Positions 1 through 11,410 of a stretch of 64,000 bases of DNA are shown here, in pieces. The stretch covers positions 1 through 64,000 of the forward strand of contig JANBPT010000061.1 in the NCBI GenBank assembly GCA_027575765.1, in the 5' to 3' direction. The position numbers and the translations under genes were made by a program. The stretch's first letter is position 1. Each line of letters begins with the position of its first letter. This DNA comes from Tieghemiomyces parasiticus (Eukaryota > Kickxellomycota > Dimargaritomycetes > Dimargaritales > Dimargaritaceae). The notes beneath the pieces are model-generated. The model saw only the letters and a program-made list of their open reading frames with translations, made no database searches and was not told where the DNA came from.

Positions 1-1221
1 GGGGGGGGAGGACAGTCACGGATCTCCTCTTGATTCCAGATGGCATCCACAAAGAAAGGGACTAATCGTCATCGGGTGTATAAAGAAAGAGCGAGAGAGG
101 GGGGGGAGCTGCTCGATGGCTGGCGGGACCGGCCTACCTTGCCTGGCTACTCATGCTGCTAATATGTTTCGACATAACCTCCACCGGTTCCGCTGTGCCC
201 CCCCTTCACGCTCGGCCCAACCTGGCTTGTAGATGGGCACAGCCTAGTGGCACGAATAAATATCTATGAGCTAGCGTTGGGTCTTGGTATAGAGTACGTG
301 TACAGCTTGTTGGCCGTCGACGGTGGCCTATTCCTTCGCTCCTCCCCTACCGCCCTTGGCGGCCGGGTGGCCGTACGGCAATGGTCGCTGGGTCTGTACG
401 GATAAAAGGGTGCCCCTCACCGACAGGGCTGCCATTGTCACTTATGATCGGGGCGCAATATACGTTGTGGTGGGCGTCGTTGTGCCCATGATTTGGCGAC
501 TGTAGTTTATTTTTGCAGCCCACGGCACCATTGCTATGCGCGAAGTCGGAACCGGCGGATAGTCAATGGCACACCTAGGCGTGTACTGGGAAAATGGGCA
601 CTATACAGATTGGTAGCCATCGTCCGGTAGGATTGTAAATGTCCCCGCAAAGTATCGGCTCGGTCCAGGGCCGGGGGTGGGACTGAAGGGCGTGCAGCCA
701 ATCCAGGCGGCCAGGGCTCTGCACAGGCGGAGGCGGGCATGAACCTCAAGCGGACAGCCCGAGTTATCAGGAGATACCTGCAAACTAGATTACTTGAGAT
801 GTCACTGCCTTCGGGTGCTATGGCAGGAGACCATAAATAAGGGGTAGCTGTGGGCCAACGAATCTTCAGCGAGGTGTTAACCCGCACTACTTACATCTCA
901 GCCTGTTCTATACTGTGGCGCCCAAAGTTGCTGTGGGTTCGATTGCATACTGCTGTTCCTGTCCTCTTCCCATATTACCCCGCCACCCTCCTGGCTGCTA
1001 TTCCATCTGCCTGGTTTGCTGCTCATCGCACACATCAATCTCCGCTCCACATCTCCAGCCTAATTACCAGACTATCCTGAAGCGCACGAGATCACCTCTC
1101 ACTGAACTTCGCTCTTCTAACTCTTGTGTCAACCTTCGACGCATCCCGCATCCTACCACAATTACGTATTCGCTGACCGCCAAGTTTCATCTCAATACAG
1201 TTAAGAACTGCCAAGGTTGAC
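1..1221. other. Spacer upstream of ATG27
   Basis: No gene recognised. The window opens in a G-homopolymer. Open frames here are short, overlap each other on both strands and show no recognisable motif. The last few hundred bases are presumably the promoter and leader of ATG27. Confidence 0.5.
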
Positions 1222-2613
1222 ATGGTCCGTTTGTCGCATTCGCTCGGGCTTTATGCTGCGGCCAGTTTCCTAGCTTTGCCGTGGGCCAGCGCCTTGAATT
1301 GCAAGGACCTTACCATCTCGGGTCAACACTATGACCTCTCAGCTCTAGACAAGTAAGTATTGCCCTAGGCCTATATTGAGTTTACATTTAGTCGCAACGT
1401 TCAATGCGAAGAAATTACAGGTAGACGGAGAGCCCTTTAGTACAAGGGAATGCTTCTAAGTTAAATACTAATTCTACCAACCTTACCTACCTACCCACAT
1501 ACATTCACCGGCTCGTATAGGGAACACGTCGTGAAGGTGAAGGTGACGACGCCACCCACCTACACGATGGAGGAATACACCCTCAACCCGTGCCAGGCTT
1601 TGACTAAGAAGGACGAGGTTCCGAAGGACGACCAGTGTCCGGTGGGTACGTTCGTGTGCCGCACAGACGTCAACTACAAGGCCGAGAAGCCACGGGTAAC
1701 CTGGGTTCAGCCCGTCAGCGGAGGTCAAGATGACGGCGCGTCGCCGGCCATAACCGTGCCTAAGGCTTCCCCAGGTTCTGATCCGGAAACGTCACCCAAA
1801 CTGCAATGGACCATGCGCGGTCCCACTGTCGACAAGACAGACTATCGATGCGACATCAACCTCATCTGCGATAAGGAGGCGGCGGCGGCCAAGTCGGTGC
1901 CCACGTTTGTCAGTATGAAGGACGGTGTACTTACCCTGGACTGGAAGAGTGACGCGGTGTGTCTGTAAGTTTTGGCCTGTTTTTAAGGCGACTGCAAGCC
2001 ATGAGTGGAAGGGAGTCTGATCATACGGTCCTGGTTACAACTATCCATACTAGGTGATTTCACTAATCCTCTTTTGCCCTACCCCACAATCCATCCTCTC
2101 TGATTCCGCCATTCTACCCCCCCCCCTTGAACTCGCCTCTAGTACGAAGCGGACCGACCCTAAGAAGCCTGACGAGCCCGAGAAAAAACCGGACGATGGG
2201 CCTAAACCCGATGAACCCGCCCACAACAGCGGTAGCGGCTTCTTTGGTACTCTCTTCAAGATGTAAGTACATTACCAATTAGATTGCCATTTTCAGCTTG
2301 ATAGTATTACAAGGAATTCATATATTGTAAGCCATTTTTACCACAATCTCTAATTTGCCGCACTTATTGCCTTTCTATCACTCTATAACCCCGTTCCCCT
2401 TGTCCTCATTCCACTCTCAGCATTGGTATCCTGCTTCTTGTGTATTTTGTGGTAGGCATCATCTACAACTATGCCATCGCTGGTGCCACAGGCCTTGACC
2501 TCATCCCGCACCGCTACTTCTGGCAGGACTTACCGTCGTTGTGTATCGAGTTTGTGCAGTATATTTACCAGTCCTGTGGTGGTCGCCGGCGGGGCGGCTA
2601 TTCGGCCGTGTGA
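1222..2613 (+). CDS. ATG27: Autophagy-related protein 27 (Atg27), type I membrane protein
   Basis: Atg27 is a type I membrane protein cycling between Golgi, endosome, vacuole and the pre-autophagosomal structure; it supports Atg9 trafficking. I read four exons: 1222-1352, 1521-1964, 2143-2262 and 2421-2613, with donors GTAAGT or close to it and consistent phases, giving 295 aa. Residues 1-25 are a signal peptide ending near WASA. The lumenal part has spaced cysteines (NCKDL, NPCQAL, DQCPVGTFVC, YRCDINLIC, DAVC) as in mannose-6-phosphate-receptor-homology domains. A Lys/Pro/Asp-rich stalk follows, then a membrane segment (IGILLLVYFVVGIIYNY). The tail ends in RRGGYSAV; the Gly-Tyr-Ser-Ala-Val ending is typical of fungal Atg27. 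The ATG was chosen because it starts the signal peptide. The gene converges on the PB1/SAM gene 450 bp away. Confidence 0.88.
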
Positions 2614-3064
2614 TCCCGGCCCAGCTATCCTGCCATGAACCTCATACACCAAGTCTGTCTACTACTCACAAGTTTTCTCTCCCTTTATAGAGGGTTCAGC
2701 TGTTCCGTCCATCCCCGCACCTTTTTCTTCTTTACTCGAAACGCACAGCCTCCTACAGTTCGTCTTTTCAAGACCTCCCGCCTTGCCTGCTTGTCTCAAA
2801 TGACACGGATATTTTTTACCCCTTAACCTCACACATTATAAGCTGATCACATCATCTTTTTTTTTATAAAGGGTACTTTTTATTATAGTAATACGCTTGC
2901 CGCACTGCAGCACTCTGAAGAATAATGTTATTCCTTATAAACGAAAATGGGCGCGAGGAAACAAGATACGGCGAGGTGCAAAAGGAGCATGCGTCACGTC
3001 CGAGTTGATAGGGGCAGTACAGTTTATACTTCGTGGTAAGGATAATTGCCCTGCTACCCGTACT
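2614..3064. other. Convergent 3' spacer
   Basis: Shared 3' flank of ATG27 and the PB1/SAM gene. It has a T-run near 2858 and AT-rich stretches (about 2840-2945) that may serve as polyadenylation regions for both genes. No gene seen. Confidence 0.4.
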
Positions 3065-4518
3065 TTATAGAGTCAGTGTTTCAAGTTGCACGTCCGGGTG
3101 TCGACTGGCCAACGCCTTCAGAATACTGTCTTCCTTCAGCTTACGGATCGCCTTAAGTAAGATTACCCGCTTACCAACGGACTGGATACCGAGGTCCTTG
3201 AGGTTGTTGTCGTCCAACTGGAAGAGCACCTCGCCGGTGATGTGGTTTTCCTGAACCGCCTCTGTGTAGTCGGAGAATCCAGCACTTGCAAACCATTCAG
3301 CCACCTCAGCCATACCCCAAGCAGCCGCGCCCGGTGGGATGGATTCTGTGACGTGGAATTAGGAGAGAGAGAGAGAGAAAAGGGAGGATGTAAGTGGGTG
3401 TAATGATTTACACAAGATGGGGTTAGGGCCAGTCCCACTGGCAACCTCGTTGGCTCAAGAGCCCAGAGTAGAGGTGGTCAAGCGAAAGGTTAGTCATGAT
3501 TGCTTGCCTTTGGTGGTCTTGTCTGGGTCGACACGGGAGGTCAACACCTGTGGGCTAGCCTTGGACTCGACGAGGGTGGCGTTTTGCGGGGTGATTAGGC
3601 TCTTCTCGGAAGTCACTGAAGATAGCACATCCGGGCCCAGGTCCCGGGCGCAAATAAAGAGGCTAATGTCGCGTAAAATGCTTAGGATCTCGGTTTCGTT
3701 GAATTCCTTGCCGAACCGGGTCCGGGCCAGGCCGCTCACCCCGTCAAGGGTCACTGGTGTGGTGGAGAGGGCGATATTGGGTTGGCGAACGTGGTATAGC
3801 AAAGTAATGGCTGGTTAAGTACAGGGGCATTGGGAATATTGCCCTGTTCGTCCAGATCTGCTGTAATTATCGGAGAAACAGGGTACTAATGGGGTTACTT
3901 ACGGTTTGCCTCGTCGAATCCCGCGTCTGTCGGGCTGGCGGCCTGGGCCACAGACGCCCCGTGACTCTGGATGGAGAGCTTTAGTGACGTCGTGCCAGCT
4001 GGGATTCCTTCTCGGACTGCGGTACAGATATTAAAGAGTTGGGGATTTGAGGTGTCAATTCGTAGTCCGGCTACCTTGAATGTCCGGTCCGGTACCCGAT
4101 AATCGCTTGTGACTACTCATCCTGACCCTCAAATGGTACTTACTAGCTACTTGCAGCTCTTCGGTGGTGGATACCGTGATGCAGTCGCCGTCGCTATCTT
4201 GATACGTCAGCGCGAAATTTCCGACGTCGAGATCATAGAGTTCTTGGACCTTATTAGTATAGGAGAGAAGGGCGGGTGTAATGTGTGAGTGAGGTATACC
4301 GTGATTACATTGGCAAGCCTACTATCCTAAAACTCGAGGTGTCGCTTCTTGCTGTTAAAGCGTCGATGGGCGTAGGGTAGAGCCCAGTGGCATTGACCTA
4401 CCTTTTTTTGAATGGCCTCGATGCTGAGGTCCTCGGCTGGGAGCATGACGCGGCGACATTCCTCGGCGCGGTACAGCTTGACGCTTAATTGGGGCGTAGA
4501 GTCGCTCGTAGCGGCCAT
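3065..4518 (-). CDS. PB1 + SAM domain protein (putative signalling adaptor)
   Basis: Five exons on the minus strand: 4518-4402, 4249-4144, 4112-3903, 3810-3508 and 3345-3065, giving 338 aa. Residues about 8-75 form a PB1-like fold: LSVKLYRAEECRRVMLP at the start with a basic cluster, then a strand and acidic loop (FALTYQDSDGDCITV) and the helix STTEELQVA, resembling the OPCA motif. The middle is unassigned. The last about 70 residues are a SAM domain (VAEWFASAGFSDYTEAVQEN ... LLKAIRKLKED). PB1 and SAM both mediate protein-protein binding, so an adaptor or scaffold role is inferred; partners are unknown. The fourth intron is best modelled with a GC donor (AAAG|GCAAGC), since it alone keeps the frame. 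I do not recognise a named orthologue. Confidence 0.72.
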
Positions 4519-5106
4519 GGCGATGTGTGCAGCTAGGCTGTGACGAGGCCGAGCGTATTGAGAAGACGACAAGGGACTTAACGTAGTGACTGCGGCGCAA
4601 GCCCGAATGCCTAGCTTACACGAACAAGCGGGCTTCGTGTGGGGGGGAAGGGTGGCTCGGGTCCGGATGAAATACAATAATGAGGACAGGCGACCTGCCG
4701 AGAAACCCCTTTGGTAGGACGGATACACGAAAAGGAATGGGTAGAGGCGGGGAATGTGAAAAGGCTAGGTACTGATGTGGATAGCAGATACTAGAACAGA
4801 AAGTAGCCCGTATGGCCAATGGGTTTGGGGTAAACAAACGCGGAGTGGGAAAGGGTAGCTAGTCTGTTGATTGGAGCTCAAGCGCTATTACATCCTCTGT
4901 GGGCTAGGCCTCCCATTAAATCCACTAGCCTGCATCGGGCCAAGGATCGCCAGCCTTAAAGAGGGGGAGGGGGTGGGGGAAGCACTCAGGGGTGCGAGGC
5001 GACCCGGCTTAAGCGGAGTTTCGATTTACTGTTATTTGCAAACGAGTTAGCACCGTGCAATGACCGATATCACGCCACCAGTGTAGTTTTCGCGGCACAT
5101 GTCCCG
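4519..5106. other. Spacer between PB1/SAM gene and Fanzor relic
   Basis: No gene seen. Presumed promoter of the minus-strand PB1/SAM gene. CpG frequency is normal here and drops abruptly just after 5106, marking the edge of the mobile-element relic. Confidence 0.4.
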
Positions 5107-5658
5107 TGAATTTGCATTTAAATGGAGGCTAATTTTGTGTTTAAAAAAGCTGAGCAGTTTGTGTGTGCATTTGCATTGGTGAACCTATGGCATAGTGAGA
5201 AATGTTAGCAGAATGGCAAAAGGTTGAGCCTATCAGTATGTGGTCTCACAGCAGGCCACAGTTATTCAATCCATTTCTTAAATGCAGCTTCTCTGCCCAG
5301 CCAACTCACCTTTAGGGTGCCTCCCCTCCATTAAATTGCATGGAGTGTGGTCCAAGTAGCTTGCTTTTGTCACATCTTAGCCCTGCAATAACAGGACTGG
5401 GAAGTTATGTATGGACCTGGTGGGGAATAGCCTTTATGCTGGCACTTCACCCATGGCTTCTGGTCAGCAGTAGTAGTAGTGGCCTTGTGCTTTGCAGCCT
5501 TAGTAGGTGCCAGATCACCACCACCACCATCACCCTGGGACTTAGTACACTGGAGCCACTCCAGAGTCTCACCATTGGCCTGGAAGCTCAAGAGGATGTG
5601 CCTGGAGTTGAACACTACTGCCATGTCCTGGTTCCACAGCTGTGAGCAAGATGGATCC

Positions 5659-5787
5659 TGTGTTGATACTAGGCCCAAGTCTAATACCATAACCAAAAGG
5701 CTATTCTACTATCACAGAATTTGTGGTTCTGAAATAGTAGACTTGGACTTTACCCTGGGATGATCTAATGTGGTGGTTCCCAATCAC
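5659..5787 (+). repeat. Left arm of about 125-bp inverted repeat
   Basis: This stretch matches the reverse complement of 5987-6115 with scattered, mostly transition-type differences. Shared blocks include CTAATACCAT, AAAAGGCTA, ACTATCACAGAATTT, GATGATCTAATGTGGTGG and TTCCCAATCAC. It sits between the Fanzor zinc-finger and the final RuvC motif and interrupts them. It may be one terminus of a nested element with terminal inverted repeats, or one copy of an inserted short element. Confidence 0.8.
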
Positions 5788-5986
5788 CACAGATCCCTAG
5801 CATCTTCCATGGACTTCAAACAATTTAGGTTTTTATCCCTTAAAAGCCCATGGCATTTTACTTCAGGATACTTTGCTCACTGCTATGGTCATGGATTGGG
5901 GACATGCTTAAAGGTCTCCAGGTGGTTGCAGCACTTGGGACAGGTCATGGGTGTGTGGTACTCATCCACCAGATGGGCCTTGTGTA

Positions 5987-6115
5987 GTGATTGGGAACCA
6001 CCACATTAGATCATCCCAAGGTGAAGTCCAAGTCTGCTATTACAGAACCATAAATTCTGTGATAGTAGAGTAGCCTTTTGGTATGGTATTAGACTTGGGC
6101 CTAATATCAGTACAC
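5987..6115 (-). repeat. Right arm of about 125-bp inverted repeat
   Basis: Partner of 5659-5787 in opposite orientation. On the minus strand its outer edge begins near ACAGTGTACTGATATTAGG. The roughly 200 bp between the arms (5788-5986) contain the Fanzor zinc-finger in the correct order and orientation, so the arms are not simply the two ends of an empty insertion. Confidence 0.8.
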
Positions 6116-7339
6116 TGTGTCTTGTAGCTCATTGTGTGGGATGGTTTGTATGTAGGGGCAGTCTGCAGAGTGGTCATTCCTGTGCTTCTTTCTTTGAGTG
6201 CTCTGGTCCCTCATGCTGTCAGCCTTGCACTTGTCCTTGAGCTCCACTGCACTGTCATTGGTGGAAACCCCATCAGCATCAGTCTGGCTTTGCTTGCAAC
6301 TAAGGTTCCTCTTAGTCTTGGGGGCCTTGAGTATGAATGATACAGACACCCCACCTGTCTGGATAGCCCTTAAGAACCTCCTGCCATGCTGGTCCTTGAA
6401 TACCTTGCAATGGAGGTCAAGAGCCACCCCCCCCCATATCTCTTTGATCAATGGCTCATTCTTGGATGCCCACTTTAAGATATGCTGGCAGAAGATCCAC
6501 ATATCTATGTGCAGGTGGCATGGCACCCAAGAACTCTGGAGAGGAAAGCACTGGGCTGACTTTGCCCCCGTCACCTCCAGGAACTTGTAGATCTCCTAAA
6601 ATGCCTCAAGATGCTTTTCTGGAGACTTCTTGGCATCATAATAAATGACATCCTCAGCAAACGCATAAGTGGTATCATACACTTAAAGGATTGGTAACAG
6701 CACAGTGAGAATGAGCTGCCCTTCTGGTGGGAGCTTGCTGCAATTGGGGCCTCTGTATCACAGTGCCTCCTTGACCAGGTGTGCTGGCCCCCAGGTCCTC
6801 TCCTCACAGGTATGGTGGAACTTGTGTTCATTACTGGTGGTCATTTCCTTGTGCAAAGCCTCCTTCCACTGGCACATGCTCATCAAGGTATTAACAGCAA
6901 ACTGGAAGTACTCACCAAACCACAGCTGGACATTGACCTTGTAGGCAGCCATGATGTTGGTACTGACATAAGCTGCCACCTGGGCCACGTTGCCATGTTT
7001 CCTAGGCTCAATGTTGGCAGCCTTTGTGTAGCTTTCAAGGTGTCCCTGAATGAGCACCCTAATGGCCTTGGTTGACAGCTTGACCTTCTCATGCATGAAC
7101 TTCCTCCCAGCCAGGCTGAGGAAGGCTTTGTCAATGGATGTCTGGCTGAAGAGCTCATTGGGGTTGAAGTCATGGTTCCTCTCTAGCTCATGGAGGAAAA
7201 TCCAGTGTGCCAGCTGGTATGTGTGCATTGTGAGAAAGTGGGTGGTTCACACCAGATCCCCCAGCAACTCCTGGTACTCCTGCTTCCACCTAACAGACCA
7301 CAGAGAGGTCTTGAGGATGCTGGTCTCGCCTTGGGCCAT

Positions 7340-8200
7340 CAATGGCGTAATAAAAAGTCTAGCAATTGCACAGCAAAGGGCGTGCTGAGCTCAAAGAAAA
7401 GGGAAGAGAGACATGTTGTGTAAGGAGGTAAAGTGGGGCACTAAGGGTATTAATTGCAGAAATTTTTACGTCTGACCTTGGTAGTGGCTCCTATTGTTTC
7501 TCTATTGCTGTTGGACTCTTCTGGTTCTTCTATGACCTTACTTTTTCTTGGTCATCTAGCCTTTGAGAGTAACCATCGGCCTTGCATATCCATATAGAGG
7601 CGCAACGCAGGACCCCCTATTTCTGGCGCAAATTGCGACGACGCATACCGGCTGGCCACAGCCCGTGGAAATAACGCGTCACACAAGACGCACAGTTGGC
7701 GAGTGGATAGCCCAAAGATCCCATCTCAGCAGGCGCTAAAGTAAAACTGCTGCTATGCGAGCACCTCTGCAAACTACAGTAGGCAGCCTGGCTCTTCCCG
7801 CCACTGTTCTTGTATCCTGCACACCTTACCTATCTCTGGGCGTAGCCGAGGCCCATCGGACGGTTAGTTTGGCCCCGGGGCTCTCTACATTCCCTGTAAC
7901 CTCTCCGTGCGGTACGTTGTAGCCGTCCTTATTGGGTCCACTAGCCTGCCTTCAGAGCTGTCCCGAAAACTCCGCCACCCGAGCCCATCTACTTGGTCCC
8001 ATCTGCCACTCGCTCTTTTCGCTTCGGGCTTTTCGTAACAGTTCGTCTAATCCCCCCGACCCTTATTATCTCCCCCTCCCTCCCCATCCTCCTTCCACCG
8101 GCCCCTCTTGTCACTGCATTAACCCTACCACCCCTCTAACCATCGCGCCCTCGCCGCTCACACTTTAGCATCCCATACCGTCCATACTCTCACCCCAACC
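7340..8200. other. Spacer between Fanzor relic and ARP1
   Basis: No gene seen. CpG returns to normal beyond about 7560. The pyrimidine-rich stretch at 8040-8190 directly precedes the ARP1 start codon and is probably promoter/leader. Confidence 0.4.
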
Positions 8201-10102
8201 ATGATGGAATACGAGGACGTCCTGACTAACCAGCCCGTTGTCATTGATAACGGATCGGGGGTCATCAAAGCCGGATTCGCCGGGGAAGATAAGCCCAAGT
8301 GTTTCTTTTCAAGCCTGGTAGGCCGGCCCAAGCACGTTCGGGTGCTGGCGGGTGCCGTTGAGGGGGACTACTTTATCGGCCGTAAGGCCGAGGAACTGCG
8401 TGGGCTTCTCAAGGTCAAGTACCCACTCGAGCATGGTGTGGTCACCGACTGGGACGACATGGAGAAGATTTGGCAGCACGTGTACACCGAGGAGCTCAAG
8501 ACCTTATCGGAGGAGGTAGGTGTTGGTATTCAATACTGAAGTCGTCAAATGTGAAAGGGTTACCGCTACATACTCAGCCCAATCACCGTCCATGGGTATC
8601 CAACATTATATATCTATACACCGCCCTTTGCATCACCCGCCACCATTTTTCAGCACCCGGTTCTGCTCACCGAGGCCCCGCTTAATCCCCGTCAGAACCG
8701 GGAACAGGCCGCCCAGATCTTCTTTGAAACTTTCAATGTCCCGGCTTTCTACACGTCCATTCAGGCCGTGCTCAGCCTGTACTCCTCGGGCCGCACCACT
8801 GGTATCGTGCTGGACGCTGGCGATGGTGTCACCCATGCTGTGCCTGTCTTTGAAGGGTTTGCAATGCCTCACGCCATCAAGCGTATCGACGTTGCCGGCA
8901 GGTAAGTCCGGCTGGATGCTGGTCGAGCTATGGAATGGCTTTTCATGGGGCTTGTAAGCCTACTATCTAAGCGCCCACGATTCGGGTTATTCACCACGCG
9001 ATACCCTCTCCCTTCCCTTCTACCCATTCCCCCCCCTCGCCGCCCTTACACCATACCAGGGACGTCACGGACCATTTGCAGCTATTACTTCGCAAGTCCG
9101 GGTATCACTTTCACACCTCAGCCGAGAAAGAGGTGGTACGCATCATCAAGGAGAAGACGTGCTACGTGGCGCTCAATCCCAACAAAGAGGAAAAGGAGTT
9201 TGGTAACCGGACCAACGACTTTGTACTGCCCGACGGCAACATCATCAAATTGGGTTCCGAACGATTCCGTGCCACCGAAGTGCTGTTCGACCCGGAGATC
9301 ATTGGCGAGGAGTACCCGGGTATCCACCAGATCGTTGTGGACGCCATCCAGAAAGTCGACATGGACCTGCGCAAGTCACTGTACGCTAATATCGTGTTAT
9401 CTGGCGGCACCACGCTCTGCCAAGGTAAGTATTGGGGAGATGGTGATGATTTTGATGCCCATTAGAATGCGGAGCCAAACAGTGCTGGGATTGAAGGGAA
9501 GGTGCCACATTGAGGCCAACTCATGCTACCTGGGCTCTCGCCAGAGATTAACGATGCATTTATTTATTTTTCCTTTTCCATTGTACAAATTCAATTGCTG
9601 CTCGTAGGCTTTGGCGACCGTCTGCTGAACGAGGTCCGCAAGCTCGCTGTTAAGGATAGCAAGATCAAGATTTACGCCCCACCGGAGCGCAAGTACAGCA
9701 CCTGGATTGGGGGGTCGATTCTGGCGTCGCTGAGCACGTTCAAGAAGGTGAGTCCGTGGTGGATAGGTCGACTCGGAGCGGATGGTATTAGTTATCATCC
9801 TTTACCCGGTCCAGGAGTGGATAATGGAAAGGGATCGCTAGGCAATATAGATACGGCGTTTCGGCACCACGCGAATCGCTTCATCGTGCTTCTTTCCTCC
9901 TGAGCTCATACTGCACCTAATGCGTCTAGGCCCAACTGGTTGCATTGCACGCGATGTGCCCCCGTCCCTTGTGACATCACCTAACCACATCACCTATTCT
10001 CTGTTCGTTCCCGACGCTACTGCTTGTCCCTTATCCCAGATGTGGGTCTCTGCCGACGAGTACCAGGAAGACCCCGAGATCATCCACCGGAAGGCTTTCT
10101 AG
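8201..10102 (+). CDS. ARP1: Actin-related protein 1 (Arp1/centractin), dynactin filament subunit
   Basis: Arp1 forms the short filament of dynactin, the dynein activator, in the cytoplasm. Five exons: 8201-8515, 8654-8901, 9060-9424, 9608-9747 and 10040-10102, all GT-AG with matching phases, giving 376 aa, the usual length. The N-terminus [19 protein letters not shown] carries the actin-family phosphate-1 loop. [14 protein letters not shown] sequence (here [13 protein letters not shown]) is specific to Arp1 rather than actin. Other landmarks are [39 protein letters not shown] (phosphate-2), [22 protein letters not shown] and the C-terminus IHRKAF. A second ATG follows immediately; either could start translation. 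Retention of all motifs argues for a functional gene. Confidence 0.95.
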
Positions 10103-11410
10103 TCCTATACGCTAGGCTAGACATCTTATTGAACTTTTTCCTTGTAATACCATTGGTGTGTCCAGTAAGGGTCGCCGGGTGTCGTAACCACTATCTATCA
10201 TTTGAAGACTTGCACTCTGCCATAGGGTATAGCTGAGATAACCATGGCCGCAAGGTCATAAGTAATGGTATTCTACTGCTGCCCTGGCTCTCCTCACATA
10301 CGCACACAGTATCGTTCGCCCTCCTTTTATTATTTAGTAGCTGCCCCTTCCCTTCGATTTCAGTCTTGATGTATCAGGCTACTATCGCTTAAAGACCATA
10401 AACGACGACCCATGAGCGCACCTTGTGCATAAATTGTTCTGAAGATATACATGACTCTCTCCCGGAAGGCTATTCAATGAGCCTAGAGGTGGCATCGACC
10501 AGATATGGCGAGCAATTGTAAATTTCTTGGCATGGTCAGAGTGGCTTGGCACACGCCCTAGTGGGCCCGTTTGGCCGCGGTTATGTAGCTGAGGGGGGGG
10601 GGTGTAGCTCCACTCTAGAATCCGACCGGCGCCACTCTAACTCCCAGCCCCTGGCACTTCAATAGACGAGGTAGGCTGACGCACACTGACTGTGATGCAC
10701 TGCAATCGGCTAACCTTTCTTTGGTTAATACTTTCAGCAACACCTTCACTGATGCCCAACCGATCCACTCACCTTTGGTTCCGGGTCTCTCCTTCTCCCT
10801 AGCTCACCCTTTTCTCGCAACCACCGTCATGTTTCCAACCTTGTCCATCTGCCATGCCCGGTCGAGTGCTATTAAACGCAGTACCATGTATCTCGGCCTG
10901 CTGGCCATATATATAGTAATTAAAAATGCCAGCCTATCAACAGTGCCTTGGGCTGCTGCATTTTAACCATCCCCTCACTCACTGACACACTTCGTTGTCT
11001 CCTTTTAATTGACTGCAACACCGTCACAGTCTGCTCACTCACCCCTACCCCTGACGACTGATAGTGCACTAACCCTGCCCTATGCAAGTTGACATGCGCT
11101 TATGACCTTGGAGGCCAGCCGCCAAGGTGGCATGCTGGGGCTGACCTCCACGGGCAAACCGCATATATTTTTTTTATTACCGAAAGAGACGGGTCTGAAC
11201 ATAGAATGGTCGGTGCCCCTTCCCCGCTCCTCTCCTACGCTTCCTGGCTGGGTTTCGGTCTGCCAATTCACCAAGTGCTGAGAACCCAACAAGCATGCCC
11301 ATTGAAGAGTGCCCCTCGTGGGGAGCTATCCAGGTAGGCCTTATGGGAAGACATTTGAGGTGCCTTGTGGTCTGTAGGGAGAACCCCGTTGTCGTGTATG
11401 TCGGAGATGA

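Larger units (their letters stand above)
5107..7326 (-). mobile_element. Decayed Fanzor-bearing transposon remnant
   Basis: Limits are set by base composition. By eye there is no CG dinucleotide from 5107 to 6568 and only three from there to 7326 (near 6569, 6662 and 6988), while flanks are CpG-rich. TG and CA are abundant. The interval coincides with a broken Fanzor reading frame on the minus strand. No clear element ends or target-site duplications were found, so the outer borders are approximate, and the coding relic runs slightly past this interval (to 7339). Known Fanzor genes travel inside several eukaryotic transposon types; which type carried this one is not visible. Confidence 0.65.
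5370..7339 (-). pseudogene. Fanzor (eukaryotic TnpB/OrfB-like nuclease) pseudogene
   Basis: Fanzors are RNA-guided RuvC-type nucleases of eukaryotic transposons, related to TnpB. One frame runs from ATG 7339 to about 6110 (about 410 codons) with only four internal stops: TGA 7249-7247, TGA 6760-6758, TAA 6685-6683 and TAG 6598-6596. It carries a Fanzor-like helical N-terminus (HTYQLAHWIFLHELERN) and the TnpB/Fanzor core signature RAIQTGGVSVSFILK near 6300. The zinc-finger region (VDEYHTPMTCPKCCNHLE, from 5969) and the final RuvC motif, here WNQDMAVVFNSRHILLSF near 5635, lie in a second frame with more stops. The second cysteine pair of the finger looks damaged, and the usual Arg-Asp reads Gln-Asp. 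The RuvC-I/II region between 6110 and 5970 is not recognisable and is occupied by an inverted-repeat arm. Almost certainly inactive. Confidence 0.68.

Noticed and set aside
5107..7400. Interpretation of the relic as a retrotransposon or virus remnant
   Set aside because: No reverse transcriptase, integrase, gag-type or long-terminal-repeat signal; the zinc finger and RuvC-like motifs fit TnpB/Fanzor better.
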